Source of the DNA: Niallia sp. FSL W8-0635
Lineage (GTDB): Bacteria; Bacillota; Bacilli; Bacillales; Cytobacillaceae
DNA: 64,000 nt
Direction of reading: 5' to 3'
NCBI RefSeq assembly: GCF_038007965.1
Contig: NZ_JBBOYD010000001.1
Location: 4,318,501 to 4,382,500, forward strand
Within the stretch, counting starts at the first letter, position 1, and every line of letters starts with the position of its first letter. The position numbers were made by a program, and so were the translations under genes. Shown one piece after another: positions 49,479 to 58,392 of the stretch. A model generated the notes under the pieces. That model had not been told where the DNA came from, searched no databases, and worked only from the letters and a program-made list of their open reading frames with translations.

Positions 49479-50579
49479 TTAATATTTGTTTAACTCTTGA
49501 ATCGGTGTTTGAATAATTACTGGATTTTTCGAAGGATCTAACCATTTAAGAATCTTCACAACGTTCGCTTCGGAAGTTGCTGTGCATCCGAGGGTATAGC
49601 TATTTGCAATGTGGAAGAAGATTGCGCTGCCTTTATTCGGAATACGTTTGGTATTATAGTTAATAACAAATCCATATTTATAGGCTGGTACATTCATGTT
49701 TTCTGCGCTCTTCCACTGACCCTTTGTTTTCTTTTTTGATTGCCATGTATTATATAGCTTCGATTTTGGATCATCTACCCACACATCATCATTAGTAATT
49801 TTCCGATATGGTAATTTGGTTCCAGGGTTCTTTGCTGTTCCAAAGGCAGTTCCGATTGTAAATTTCCCTATAGGTGATTTTTTTCCCCCTTCCTTCATAT
49901 CAGAGGTGATGCCAAGTTTACCAATATGTCCAGCCATAGTTAAAACTGGAATCCATTCCCCTTTAGCATTCTTTTCAAATGTACGAATTTCAGCAGTGGA
50001 TGTATTATAGCCATTTGATGTGACAAGAATCAATTGCTTGTTTTTCCCTACTGTTTTTAAACCTGCAGCTAAATTTTTGGGAGCTGCTGGTTTTTTCGTT
50101 GTTAGGTATTTACTTGATACCCAACCGGTTTTCTTTCCAACCGTTACTTTGCTCCACGTTCCTTTTGTTTGGGTTACTTTTAATGATTGATTCTTTTTAG
50201 CTGTCGTAACTACTTTGTACTTAGTACCTGCACCGCTTCTCACATTTAATGTACTTGCTGTCACATACATTGTTTTCGTTGCAGTTGTTGCTTTTGCTGC
50301 CGGCTTCTTTGTTGTTAAATATTTATTGGAAGCCCATCCCGTTTTCTTTCCTACGGTCACCTTATCCCAAGAACCTTTTGTTTGTGTCACTGTCACTGCT
50401 TGATTTTTCTTTACCGTCGTGACTACTTTGTGCGAGGTACTTGCTCCACTTCTTATATTGAGCGTGCTCGCTGTGACATATTTCGTTTTTTTGCTGGCAG
50501 CTTGGGCTGTGTTTGCCGTGTGAAATCCTGTAAATAAAATCAATACTCCAATTAATAGAACAAAAATCTTTTTCGTCAT
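49479..50579 (-). CDS. Secreted L,D-transpeptidase-like protein with two SH3b domains
   Basis: A 366-residue exported protein. Signal peptide (about 1-27, ending AQA), two near-identical bacterial SH3 repeats (about 33-92 and 104-163; YVTASTLNIRSGAS / YVTASTLNVRSGAG ... KTGW.S.KYLTTKKP), then a YkuD/ErfK-related catalytic domain (about 170-350) with KKSPIGKFTIG, FFHIANSYTLGCTATSE; the H and C in this last motif are the likely catalytic pair. Such enzymes form or trim peptidoglycan crosslinks. The linker and repeats are rich in Lys and Thr. ATG at 50579. Confidence 0.82.
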   Translation of the reverse strand: MTKKIFVLLIGVLILFTGFHTANTAQAASKKTKYVTASTLNIRSGASTSHKVVTTVKKNQAVTVTQTKGSWDKVTVGKKTGWASNKYLTTKKPAAKATTATKTMYVTASTLNVRSGAGTKYKVVTTAKKNQSLKVTQTKGTWSKVTVGKKTGWVSSKYLTTKKPAAPKNLAAGLKTVGKNKQLILVTSNGYNTSTAEIRTFEKNAKGEWIPVLTMAGHIGKLGITSDMKEGGKKSPIGKFTIGTAFGTAKNPGTKLPYRKITNDDVWVDDPKSKLYNTWQSKKKTKGQWKSAENMNVPAYKYGFVINYNTKRIPNKGSAIFFHIANSYTLGCTATSEANVVKILKWLDPSKNPVIIQTPIQELNKY

Positions 50580-50802
50580 TTTAATCCTTCTCCTATGTAG
50601 ATAATCTGCTACATTTCTTTGTCAAAAAAACTGTATTTCTATACTTTACGTCAAGTCTATCAGAACATTATTTCAATTCTTGCATAATCCGATTACAAAG
50701 AAAATTTATTTTCTGCTGCAAACATATTTTTTCTATATTTTAACATATAATCTAAAGTTTTACTCTGGAAATTATTAGGGCGTTAAGCATGGAAAGCACG
50801 AC

Positions 50803-50838
50803 AAAAAACCGATATCTATCATTAGCTATCGGTTTTTT
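50803..50838 (-). terminator. Terminator of speE-speB
   Basis: AAAAAACCGATA (50803-50814) and TATCGGTTTTTT (50827-50838) form a perfect 12-bp stem with a T-run on the minus strand. Confidence 0.9.
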
Positions 50839-50855
50839 CTGGACATAACTTTTTA

Positions 50856-51728
50856 TTATTTTACAAACCCTAAAATCATTTCACGGATTAACTTACTTGC
50901 TGTATTTGCAGTTTGTTCGGATGGATCATAGATTGGCGCCACTTCTACTAAATCAGCACCAACTACTTGAACATTAGAACGTGCAATTTCATGAATAGAC
51001 GCTAATAATTCTTTCGAAGTAATTCCGCCTGCATCTACTGTGCCAGTACCAGGTGCATGCGCTGGATCTAATACATCAATATCAATTGTTACATATACAG
51101 GTCTGCCTGCAAGTGTTGGCAGAATTTCCTTTAAAGGCTCTAGTACTTCAAACTTCGAAATATGCATTCCTACTTCTTTTGCCCATTGGAACTCTTCTTT
51201 CATTCCTGAACGAATGCCAAAGGAATAAACGTTTTTTGGACCAATTAAATTCGCTACTTTCTTGATTGGAGTAGAGTGAGAAAGCGGCTCTCCTTCATAC
51301 TCATCACGAAGATCTGTGTGTGCATCCATATGTATGATTGCTAAATCTGGATATTTTTTATACATCGCTTGGAATACACCCCAAGATACTAAATGCTCTC
51401 CACCCATTCCAAGGGGAAATTTATTATCACCGATTACTTTGTCTACAAATTCTTCGATCATATCTAAGCTTCGTTGCGGATTACCAAAAGGAAGCGGGAT
51501 ATCACCTGCATCAAAGTATTTTACTTCATCAAGCTCTCTATCTAAATAAGGGCTGTACTCTTCTAACCCAACAGATACCTCTCGAATTCTAGCAGGACCG
51601 AAACGTGAACCCGGGCGGAAACTAACAGTCCAATCCATTGGCATCCCATACAATACCACTTGGCTTTCTTCATAATTTGGATAACTTTTAATAAATACAT
51701 TTCCTGAATACGATTCATCAAAACGCAT
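50856..51728 (-). CDS. speB: Agmatinase
   Basis: Hydrolyses agmatine to putrescine and urea (ureohydrolase fold, binuclear Mn2+). 290 residues; metal ligands H112 (GGEHLVS), D135/H137/D139 (MDAHTDLRDEYEG) and D216/D218 (TIDIDVLDPAHAPGT). ATG at 51728 with AGGAGTG upstream. Downstream of speE in the spermidine operon: SpeB supplies the putrescine that SpeE aminopropylates. Confidence 0.96.
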   Translation of the reverse strand: MRFDESYSGNVFIKSYPNYEESQVVLYGMPMDWTVSFRPGSRFGPARIREVSVGLEEYSPYLDRELDEVKYFDAGDIPLPFGNPQRSLDMIEEFVDKVIGDNKFPLGMGGEHLVSWGVFQAMYKKYPDLAIIHMDAHTDLRDEYEGEPLSHSTPIKKVANLIGPKNVYSFGIRSGMKEEFQWAKEVGMHISKFEVLEPLKEILPTLAGRPVYVTIDIDVLDPAHAPGTGTVDAGGITSKELLASIHEIARSNVQVVGADLVEVAPIYDPSEQTANTASKLIREMILGFVK

Positions 51729-51777
51729 TGGTAATCACTCCTTTTTCTATTCCGGGACAGCTCTGCCGCTCTCCCAC

Positions 51778-52605
51778 TTACTCACAAAGATCCTGAACAA
51801 ATTTTGGCAAAATGAAGGCTGCTTTGTGCAGTTCTTTCGTATAATATTTTGTTTCTATAGAATGGAAACGACTTTCTGGTACTTGTAATGGATCATATTG
51901 CTTAGAACCAATTGTGAACGCCCACATTCCACTTGGATATGTGGGAATATTAGCGATATATAATCTAGTTATTGGAAAGATTTCTTTTACATCCCTTTGT
52001 ACAGAACGAATTAAATCTCCTTTAAACCATGGGTTGTCACTTTGAGCAACGAATAGTCCATCATCCTTTAATGCTTTCGCTATCCCTGCATAGAAGCCCC
52101 TTGTAAAAAGGTTAACAGCTGGTCCCACTGGTTCTGTCGAATCCACCATGATCACGTCATATTCCTTCTCACTTTTGGCAATATGCATAAAGCCATCACC
52201 TACTTGGACATCTACTCGCGGGTCATCCAGCTTCCCTGCTATCTCTGGTAAAAATCGCTTACTATATTCAATTACTTTACCATCAATATCAACAAGCGTC
52301 GCCTTTTTGACACTTGGATGCTTTAACACTTCCCGAATCACACCGCCATCGCCGCCACCAACAACGAGGACCTGCTCAGGGTTTGGATGTGTAAATAACG
52401 GAATATGTGCTACCATTTCGTGATAAACAAATTCATCCTTGACAGAGGTCATAACCATATCATCCAATAACAGCATATTCCCCCACTCTTCTGTTTCTAC
52501 CATATCTAATTTTTGAAACGGTGTCTGTTCTGTATGTAATGTACGTTTGATTTTCATTGTGATACCAAAATGATTGGTCTGCTTCTCTGTAAACCAAATT
52601 CCCAT
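51778..52605 (-). CDS. speE: Spermidine synthase
   Basis: Transfers an aminopropyl group from decarboxylated SAM to putrescine. 275 residues with the polyamine synthase signature [21 protein letters not shown] split across the SAM site, the acidic pocket [19 protein letters not shown], and the N-terminal [23 protein letters not shown] substrate lid. ATG at 52605 with AGGATAT upstream. speB follows 49 bp later. Confidence 0.96.
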   Translation of the reverse strand: MGIWFTEKQTNHFGITMKIKRTLHTEQTPFQKLDMVETEEWGNMLLLDDMVMTSVKDEFVYHEMVAHIPLFTHPNPEQVLVVGGGDGGVIREVLKHPSVKKATLVDIDGKVIEYSKRFLPEIAGKLDDPRVDVQVGDGFMHIAKSEKEYDVIMVDSTEPVGPAVNLFTRGFYAGIAKALKDDGLFVAQSDNPWFKGDLIRSVQRDVKEIFPITRLYIANIPTYPSGMWAFTIGSKQYDPLQVPESRFHSIETKYYTKELHKAAFILPKFVQDLCE

Positions 52606-52762
52606 TATTTATATCCTCCATTCATTTGATTGTTCTAAAAAAAGAAAAACATCCTTTTATCTTTCTTTTTATACTTCCCAATCAAACAAATAACAAACAC
52701 GAAAAAAGTATAGTGGATATTTATAAAAATGCAAAGAATTTTTTTATATTCCATGATAAAAA

Positions 52763-52793
52763 TGTTTAAAACACCAATCTTTACCACATACTA
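52763..52793 (+). promoter_or_regulatory. Putative sigma-G (forespore) promoter of pbpG
   Basis: CATACTA (52787-52793) equals the sigma-G -10 consensus; TGTTTA (52763-52768) lies 18 bp upstream as a weak -35. pbpG of B. subtilis is forespore expressed (sigma-F and sigma-G). Confidence 0.5.
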
Positions 52794-52862
52794 GTGCTAT
52801 CTATTTAACATTTACTGAAAGCGATAAAAACAGAAGGAAATCAACTAAGGAGGTGTCATGTA

Positions 52863-54929
52863 TTGGAAGTCATTGTAAATAAATTAAAAAACTCTGGAAA
52901 GTACTTTCGCCTATTAATCATATTAGGGCTCCTTTTCATGATAACCGCAAGCATCATTTTTATCGGGATTTATGTATATGCTCGCACATTAGGCCCTCCT
53001 CCTCTAGCTGTTTCTCAATCTACCATCTATTACTCAGATAATGGCAGTATTATTGGAGAAAGCAGCAATGGGCAAAAAAGATATTGGGTTTCCATTGATG
53101 ATATTAGTCCTTATTTAGTGGATGCTACTGTTTCCATTGAGGATAAGAATTTTTATTCCCATCATGGATTTGATTATAAACGGATTGGCGGGGCAATTTT
53201 AGCTGATATTAAAGCGATGGCGAAAGTACAAGGTGCAAGCACGATTACTCAGCAATATGCCCGAAACTTATTTTTAGAGCATGAAAAGACTTGGACGCGA
53301 AAAATCGCAGAAGCCTTTTATACCCTGCGATTAGAAATATTTTATACAAAGGATGAGATTCTAGAAGGCTATATAAATACAATCTACTATGGTCATGGAG
53401 CGTATGGAGCAGAGGCAGCTAGCCAATATTACTTTGGAAAAGAATCCTCAGAGCTTACTTTAGCTGAAGCAACCATGCTTGCTGGGATACCAAAAGGACC
53501 AAGTCTTTATTCCCCTTTTGCATCTATGGAAAATGCGAAGAAAAGACAAGGTATCATCCTAAATTCATTAATTGAAAATGGCTATATAACAGAAGAGGAC
53601 AAAAAAATAGCGTTAAATGAAGAGCTCTCTCTCGTAGGGAAGTTTCCAAATGCTAGCATGGAAACAGCACCATATTTTCAAGATGCCGTTAAAAACATTC
53701 TTAAAAACCAGCTTCATTTAGATGATAAAACAATTCAATTAGGCGGATTAAGAGTGTACACAACCTTAAATACAGAACAGCAAAAAATTGCAGAGGAAAC
53801 GATTAACCATACAATAAATAAGGATAGCACTATACAAATAGGCTTTGTTGCAATGGATCCAACTACTGGATATGTTAAAGCACTGGTGGGTGGAAGAGAT
53901 TATGAAGAAAGCCCATTTAATCGCGCAATCCAAGCGACTCGTCAGCCCGGTTCTACGATAAAGCCTTTATTATATTACGCAGCACTTGAACACGGCTTTA
54001 CTCCTGTTACTATGATGAGCAGCGAGAAAACAACCTTCCGTTTCGATGATGGAAGTGATCCATATACACCACATAATTTTAATAATAAATATGCAGATGG
54101 CAATATTACCATGGCTCAAGCACTCGCTGTTTCTGATAATGTATATGCTGTTAAAACCCATCTATTTTTAGGACAGGATACTTTAGTGAAAACAGGCAAA
54201 AGATTCGGCCTTACAACCGATTTGCAGGAGGTACCGTCTCTCGCTCTTGGGACATCCAATGTTCGTGTAATCGATATGGCGAATGCCTATAGTATGTTTG
54301 CCAATGGAGGAAATAGTGTTTCCCCTGTTTTTATTACAAAAATTGAAACAAACGACGGGCAAATACTCTATGAAAATAAAGCGAAGAAAGAAAAAGTTTT
54401 AGATACAGATTTAACCTTTGTGATGAATCAAATGATGACAGGTATGTTTGACCCTAATCTAAATGGCTATGCCTCTGTAACAGGCAGTACCGTTAAAAAC
54501 GATATAACGAGAATTTATGCTGGGAAATCTGGTTCAACTGAATCGGACAGCTGGATGATTGGTTATACCCCCCAACTAGTGTCTGCTGTTTGGACTGGTT
54601 ATGACCAAGGGGAACCCATTACGTTAACTGCTGATAAAACATACGCCAAAAAAGTCTGGGTACAGTTTATGGAACAAAGCCTGAAAGAAGAGCCAATTAA
54701 AGGATTTACACCAACCAAAGGAACTGTCGGAGTCTATATAGATCCTAAGAGTGGCAAACTGGCATCAAATGCATGTGAAACGAAAAGAATGATGTACTTT
54801 ACAAAAGAAACCGTCCCAACAGAATATTGTGCTGATTTACCAAAAGACGATTCCAGCGACAAACCTGCAAATAATGATAAAGGGGCAAAAGAAAAAGTGC
54901 CTTGGTATAAACGGATTTTGCCTTGGTAG
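52863..54929 (+). CDS. pbpG: Class A penicillin-binding protein 2D (forespore peptidoglycan synthase)
   Basis: A 688-residue bifunctional cell-wall synthase. One N-terminal membrane anchor (about 17-40), glycosyltransferase-51 domain (about 60-235; catalytic E93 in EDKNFYSHHG, STITQQYARNLFL) and transpeptidase domain (about 325-600; S364 in PGSTIK, SDN 424-426, KSG 555-557). The TTG at 52863 is selected by AAGGAGGTG 7 bases upstream; an overlapping ATG gives only six codons. Position after speE equals ywhE/pbpG, used in germ-cell-wall synthesis. Confidence 0.93.
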   Translation: MEVIVNKLKNSGKYFRLLIILGLLFMITASIIFIGIYVYARTLGPPPLAVSQSTIYYSDNGSIIGESSNGQKRYWVSIDDISPYLVDATVSIEDKNFYSHHGFDYKRIGGAILADIKAMAKVQGASTITQQYARNLFLEHEKTWTRKIAEAFYTLRLEIFYTKDEILEGYINTIYYGHGAYGAEAASQYYFGKESSELTLAEATMLAGIPKGPSLYSPFASMENAKKRQGIILNSLIENGYITEEDKKIALNEELSLVGKFPNASMETAPYFQDAVKNILKNQLHLDDKTIQLGGLRVYTTLNTEQQKIAEETINHTINKDSTIQIGFVAMDPTTGYVKALVGGRDYEESPFNRAIQATRQPGSTIKPLLYYAALEHGFTPVTMMSSEKTTFRFDDGSDPYTPHNFNNKYADGNITMAQALAVSDNVYAVKTHLFLGQDTLVKTGKRFGLTTDLQEVPSLALGTSNVRVIDMANAYSMFANGGNSVSPVFITKIETNDGQILYENKAKKEKVLDTDLTFVMNQMMTGMFDPNLNGYASVTGSTVKNDITRIYAGKSGSTESDSWMIGYTPQLVSAVWTGYDQGEPITLTADKTYAKKVWVQFMEQSLKEEPIKGFTPTKGTVGVYIDPKSGKLASNACETKRMMYFTKETVPTEYCADLPKDDSSDKPANNDKGAKEKVPWYKRILPW

Positions 54930-54944
54930 GAGTGAAGAGTGAAA

Positions 54945-54984
54945 AAGCATACTACCACCTAATTTTGGTGGAGTATGCTTTTTT
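54945..54984 (+). terminator. pbpG: Terminator of pbpG
   Basis: AAGCATACTACCACC (54945-54959) pairs with GGTGGAGTATGCTT (54967-54980) with one bulge; TTTTTT follows. Confidence 0.9.
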
Positions 54985-55000
54985 ATTTGGGGCGGATGGT

Positions 55001-55456
55001 GAAGCGAGTAGACCCCTATCTGTTACTTTTTGGGTTGTTTTAGTTTTGAAAAGGGCTTTGCGAACCTTCCTCTGTTACCTTTTCTTTCGTTGTCTTTTCC
55101 AAACGGGCTTAGAGAGCCTCTCTCTGTTACCTTTCCGCTCGTTTCCTCTTCCGAATGGGCTTAGAGAACTCTCCTCTGTTACCTTTCCGCTCATTTCCTT
55201 TTCCGAACGGGCTTAGAGAGCCATCCTCTGTTACCTTTCCGCTCGTTTCCTCTTCCAAACGGGCTTAGAGAGCCTCTCTCTGTTACCTTTCCGCTCATTT
55301 CCTTTTCCGAACAGGCTTAGAGAACTCTCCTCTGTTACCTTTCCTCTCGTTCCCTCTTCCAAACGGGCTTAGAGAGCCTCTCTCTGTTATCTTTCCACTC
55401 GTTCCCTCTTCCGAACGGGCTTAGAGAACCTCTCTCGTTACCTTTCCGCTCTATTC
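55001..55456 (+). repeat. 52-bp minisatellite array, about nine units
   Basis: Units begin GGGCTTAGAGA (or close variants) at 55053, 55105, 55157, 55209, 55261, 55313, 55365 and 55417, exactly 52 bp apart, with a decayed unit from 55001. Each continues with CTCTGTTACCTTTCC and CTCGTTTCCTCTTCC. Neighbouring units partly alternate between two variants (about 104-bp higher order). The array fills the space between pbpG and the end of the MutS2-like gene. There are no unique spacers, so it is not a CRISPR. Confidence 0.95.
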
Positions 55457-57385
55457 TTATTCCTCCTCCAACCAGACGTCTTCTACATACTTTCTTTTTT
55501 GCTGCTTGTTGATTTTCCGATATTCCTTCGATTTAAAAATAATATCAAAGTCATAATCTTCCGGATAAAGCTCTGTTCCTTTTATATACAGCTTCAGTCG
55601 CTTGTGGTTAACTGTTCTTTTCTCCTGACGAACCTGTACTACGTATCTTCCTTGTGCGTCCGGTCCTTGGTAAACAATTCCGACTTCATTCGTCTCAGTA
55701 AGAATTACATTATCTCCTTGCTCAAAGATGGGCACCTTTGAAGAAGGCAGATCAGCCGTTCTTTTCGTCACTGATGTTCTAGCATATTTATTAATAACAA
55801 TTTGTTGCTGAAAGTCTGCATCATTTAAATGCTGTCCATGGTGGAAATTCCGATGTGTTTTATACGTTATCTGATGGGCTTTTTCAATGAGCTTAGGATG
55901 TAGGCCAAGTTTACTAGCAATTTCAAACGCTTGGCTTCTTCCACTTTGACCTAATAATAGCTTATATGTTGGCCGCAATGTCTCGATATCAAATTCCATC
56001 GTTCCATTTAAAAAACCTTCTGTCTGATCCGCAAATTCTTTCATCTCACTATAGTGAGTTGTGGCAAATAATGTTGCCCCTTTTTGATAAAGCTGTTCTA
56101 AAATGACAATTGCAAGGGCCATCCCTTCACCTGGATCTGTACCTGATCCTAGCTCATCAAGTAATACAAGGGAGCGATCATTGGTTGTTCTTAAAATATC
56201 AATAATATTCACTAGCCTTGAGCTAAAGGTACTTAAATTTTGTTCGATGCTTTGTCCGTCGCCGATATCCACAAATACATGCTGAAAAATCGCTATTTTA
56301 CTGCCTGCTTTCGCAGGAATCAGTAAGCCCGATTGTGCCATCATTGTTAATAAGCCAATTGTTTTCAATGTTACGGTTTTTCCACCTGTATTCGGCCCAG
56401 TAATGACTAAGGCTCGGTGCTCTTCCCCAAACGAGATGGACAAAGGAACAGCTTTCTCACCCAACATTGGATGGCGTGCTTCTTTTAAATAAATCGTATA
56501 ATCTTCTGTTAGAATAGGGGGATTTGCGTCAATCACTCTACAATATTTTGCTTTAGCAAATAAGACATCATAATAATGCATTGTTTCTATGGCTAAATGA
56601 ATTGCTTCTTCCTCGTCCAAAAGCTTTTCTGTCAATTCATATAAAATACGTTCCACCTCGTACTCTTCTGCTAGCTTCATTGCATCTATTTCACCTTGCA
56701 TATCAGATAGTTCGCTCGGTTCGATAAATACTGTTGCTCCAGATGCTGAGGTATCCAGTACACTCCCTTGGATTTTCGTTCGATACTCTCTTTTTACAGA
56801 AAGAGTCAGGTGACCACTCCGCTCTGATACAATTTTATCCTGAAGATAGCCCGCATATTTTTTGGATTTCACTAATTGGTTTGCTTTTTCTTTTACTCGT
56901 TCTGTCAGGATGGATAGCTGTCTTCTTAAATAGGCTAAATCACTAGAGGCATAGTCATCAACATTCCCATGTCTAATGCATCTTGCTATTTCTTCTGTAA
57001 GTTCCCTAACGTCTGGAATGGATTGGACATAAAGAGATACATTGGGAGCTGCGTATCCCTTATCACGCATAAACTGCTTAAGCTTTGTGCAATGGTCCAA
57101 AAAGGAAATAACAAACGGAAATTGATCTGCTCGAATATAAATCCCTTTCTTCGCCTGATTAAGATAAAGAGACATTTCATCTAATGTATGAATTGGCACA
57201 CTACTTGAAATTTGCAATATTTTAACGGCTTCGTCTATTTCTTTTATCGACTGCTCGATTCTTCTTTTATCTTGCATAGGTCGCAGTTTCCCGATTGTTT
57301 CTTTCGCTAAATTAGTCTTTGCAAAAGATTCTATTTCCTCTAAAATCTTATAAAATCCTAGTACTTCAAATGTCTGTTGATTCAT
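55457..57385 (-). CDS. MutS2-like ATPase lacking the Smr nuclease domain
   Basis: A 642-residue MutS-family protein of the MutS2 branch. Core/lever helices (about 1-300) lead to the ABC-type ATPase: Walker A TGPNTGGKT (329-337), Q/signature region STFSSR, Walker B LVLLDELGSGTDPGE and H444 in ATTHYSE. A KOW-like beta domain (about 560-605) follows, but the protein stops about 85-140 residues short of canonical MutS2 (about 785) and has no Smr domain. Canonical MutS2 of B. subtilis has been linked to collided-ribosome rescue; here the leader suggests translation-linked induction. ATG at 57385 with GGAGGG upstream. Confidence 0.88.
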   Translation of the reverse strand: MNQQTFEVLGFYKILEEIESFAKTNLAKETIGKLRPMQDKRRIEQSIKEIDEAVKILQISSSVPIHTLDEMSLYLNQAKKGIYIRADQFPFVISFLDHCTKLKQFMRDKGYAAPNVSLYVQSIPDVRELTEEIARCIRHGNVDDYASSDLAYLRRQLSILTERVKEKANQLVKSKKYAGYLQDKIVSERSGHLTLSVKREYRTKIQGSVLDTSASGATVFIEPSELSDMQGEIDAMKLAEEYEVERILYELTEKLLDEEEAIHLAIETMHYYDVLFAKAKYCRVIDANPPILTEDYTIYLKEARHPMLGEKAVPLSISFGEEHRALVITGPNTGGKTVTLKTIGLLTMMAQSGLLIPAKAGSKIAIFQHVFVDIGDGQSIEQNLSTFSSRLVNIIDILRTTNDRSLVLLDELGSGTDPGEGMALAIVILEQLYQKGATLFATTHYSEMKEFADQTEGFLNGTMEFDIETLRPTYKLLLGQSGRSQAFEIASKLGLHPKLIEKAHQITYKTHRNFHHGQHLNDADFQQQIVINKYARTSVTKRTADLPSSKVPIFEQGDNVILTETNEVGIVYQGPDAQGRYVVQVRQEKRTVNHKRLKLYIKGTELYPEDYDFDIIFKSKEYRKINKQQKRKYVEDVWLEEE

Positions 57386-57413
57386 TTTATTCCCTCCTGT
57401 TTTTCTTTAAAAT

Positions 57414-57453
57414 AAAAAAAGCCAGCATGAACAAACGCTCATGCTAGCTTTTT
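57414..57453 (-). terminator. Terminator 2 in the MutS2-like leader
   Basis: Minus-strand AAAGCTAGCATGA and TCATGCTGGCTTT arms with an 8-base loop, then TTTTATTTT, immediately before the ribosome site of the MutS2-like gene. Confidence 0.8.
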
Positions 57454-57496
57454 GGGGTAGACCTATCCGCTTTTCTGCGGGATTAGGAAATCCTTT

Positions 57497-57535
57497 GCAA
57501 TAAAATAAAAAGCTATGACAAATATGCCATAGCTT
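57497..57535 (-). terminator. Terminator 1 in the MutS2-like leader
   Basis: Minus-strand AAGCTATGGC (57535-57526) pairs with GTCATAGCTT (57519-57510), then TTTATTTTATT. It precedes terminator 2 by about 55 bases. Confidence 0.75.
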
Positions 57536-57652
57536 CTATCTTCTATTGCTTGCTATGAGGCTTATTCTTAACCTTCCTTGAAATTCGCATGCTAAATAAA
57601 CCGGTATAATCCCGATTTTTTAACAAAATTCAAGGCCGTATAAAATTAACGG

Positions 57653-57676
57653 TTAGTTAAGAACACTCACACTCAT
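57653..57676 (-). CDS. Leader peptide MSVSVLN upstream of the MutS2-like gene
   Basis: ATG AGT GTG AGT GTT CTT AAC TAA with a strong ribosome site (AAAGGAG) 8 bases upstream and a promoter about 45 bases before. Its last codons form one strand of the GTTCTTAAC/GTTAAGAAT pairing, so a stalled ribosome would free the complementary strand. The peptide length and the position of pairing resemble the leader of tet(M) as I remember it. Confidence 0.55.
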   Translation of the reverse strand: MSVSVLN

Positions 57677-57720
57677 AAAACAATCTCCTTTAAAAGGGCT
57701 TTTTATTTTTACTCCCTTTT

Positions 57721-57750
57721 AGTTTATCGATTTCTCTTTTTAATTGTCAA
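57721..57750 (-). promoter_or_regulatory. Promoter of the MutS2-like leader transcript
   Basis: Minus-strand TTGACA (57750-57745), 18-bp spacer, TAAACT (57726-57721), located just after the ywhD stop. Confidence 0.65.
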
Positions 57751-57763
57751 CATTTTCAAAAAA

Positions 57764-58273
57764 TTAATTTGCTAAATCCTGTTTCAGCTGGTCTACGGAA
57801 TTATCCCATAATTGCTGATCATGTTTTTTTAAGAAATCAGCAAGCACCTTTTTAGACTTAGCATCCATATGATTGACCATAATATGTCTTTTCATACTCT
57901 TATCCATCTTATTCACATGCTCTGGAAGAGACTTATAGCCTCTGCGAATGGAACGGTCTACGGTCATTTCACAAGCTGTCACTCCAGCATAATAAGGACC
58001 TTCAAGCTTACGGTCAATCGTTACCCACACTAACCAGTAAGGCTTGCCATTTGGGACTTCTTCTTTCGTTTTCAAAAATTTAATACCACGCTCCACAGCA
58101 CTTCTTGCATGCATAGCTCCGATATCGACGATTGCTTCTCCTTCTTCTACATCGATAATAACAGGAGAGACATTTTCTAAACTAAGACTGCCAATTCCAA
58201 AGCCCTTATGCCCATCCGTTGGATCATTTTTAATAATATTAAAACCAATTGTTTTTTTCTTTTTGTCTTCCAA
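57764..58273 (-). CDS. ywhD: YwhD family protein
   Basis: A 169-residue conserved Bacillus protein of unknown function in its usual place between ywhC and the pbpG region. Visible features are FNIIKNDPTDGHKGFGIGSLSLENVSPVIID, DIGAMHARSAVERGIKF and the basic KSLPEHVNKMDKSMKRHIMVNHMDAKSKK. No membrane segment or signal peptide, so cytoplasmic. ATG at 58273 with AAAGGAG upstream. Confidence 0.9.
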   Translation of the reverse strand: MEDKKKKTIGFNIIKNDPTDGHKGFGIGSLSLENVSPVIIDVEEGEAIVDIGAMHARSAVERGIKFLKTKEEVPNGKPYWLVWVTIDRKLEGPYYAGVTACEMTVDRSIRRGYKSLPEHVNKMDKSMKRHIMVNHMDAKSKKVLADFLKKHDQQLWDNSVDQLKQDLAN

Positions 58274-58392
58274 TTTTCATACTCCTTTACAATTTATTCG
58301 CTGCTATGTTGTCTGCCCATTGAGGTCAATAAATGCTGGTGTATAAAAAAAACGACTTTTTCCATTCTACGAAAAATATCCAGCTTGTACCA

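Larger units (their letters stand above)
57386..57713 (-). ncRNA. Structured attenuator leader of the MutS2-like gene
   Basis: In transcript order: short leader ORF (57676-57653), ACCG...CGG hairpin (about 57651-57632), CCTTGAA (about 57634-57628) able to pair with TTCAAGG (about 57582-57576), GTTAAGAAT (57572-57564) complementary to GTTCTTAAC at the end of the leader ORF (57664-57656), terminator 1 (57535-57510) and terminator 2 (57453-57420). The arrangement resembles ribosome-mediated attenuators of antibiotic-resistance genes. Function inferred. Confidence 0.55.

Noticed and set aside
54923..55216. 97-codon plus-strand frame over the minisatellite start
   Set aside because: It arises from the pbpG terminator and the 52-bp repeats; the frame is closed later in the array and shows no family features.
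55001..55456. Possible CRISPR array
   Set aside because: The units are contiguous 52-bp repeats with no unique spacers, and no cas genes are nearby.
57456..57500. Possible known metabolite riboswitch in the MutS2-like leader
   Set aside because: I could not match it to a known aptamer; the leader ORF and paired terminators fit ribosome-mediated attenuation better.
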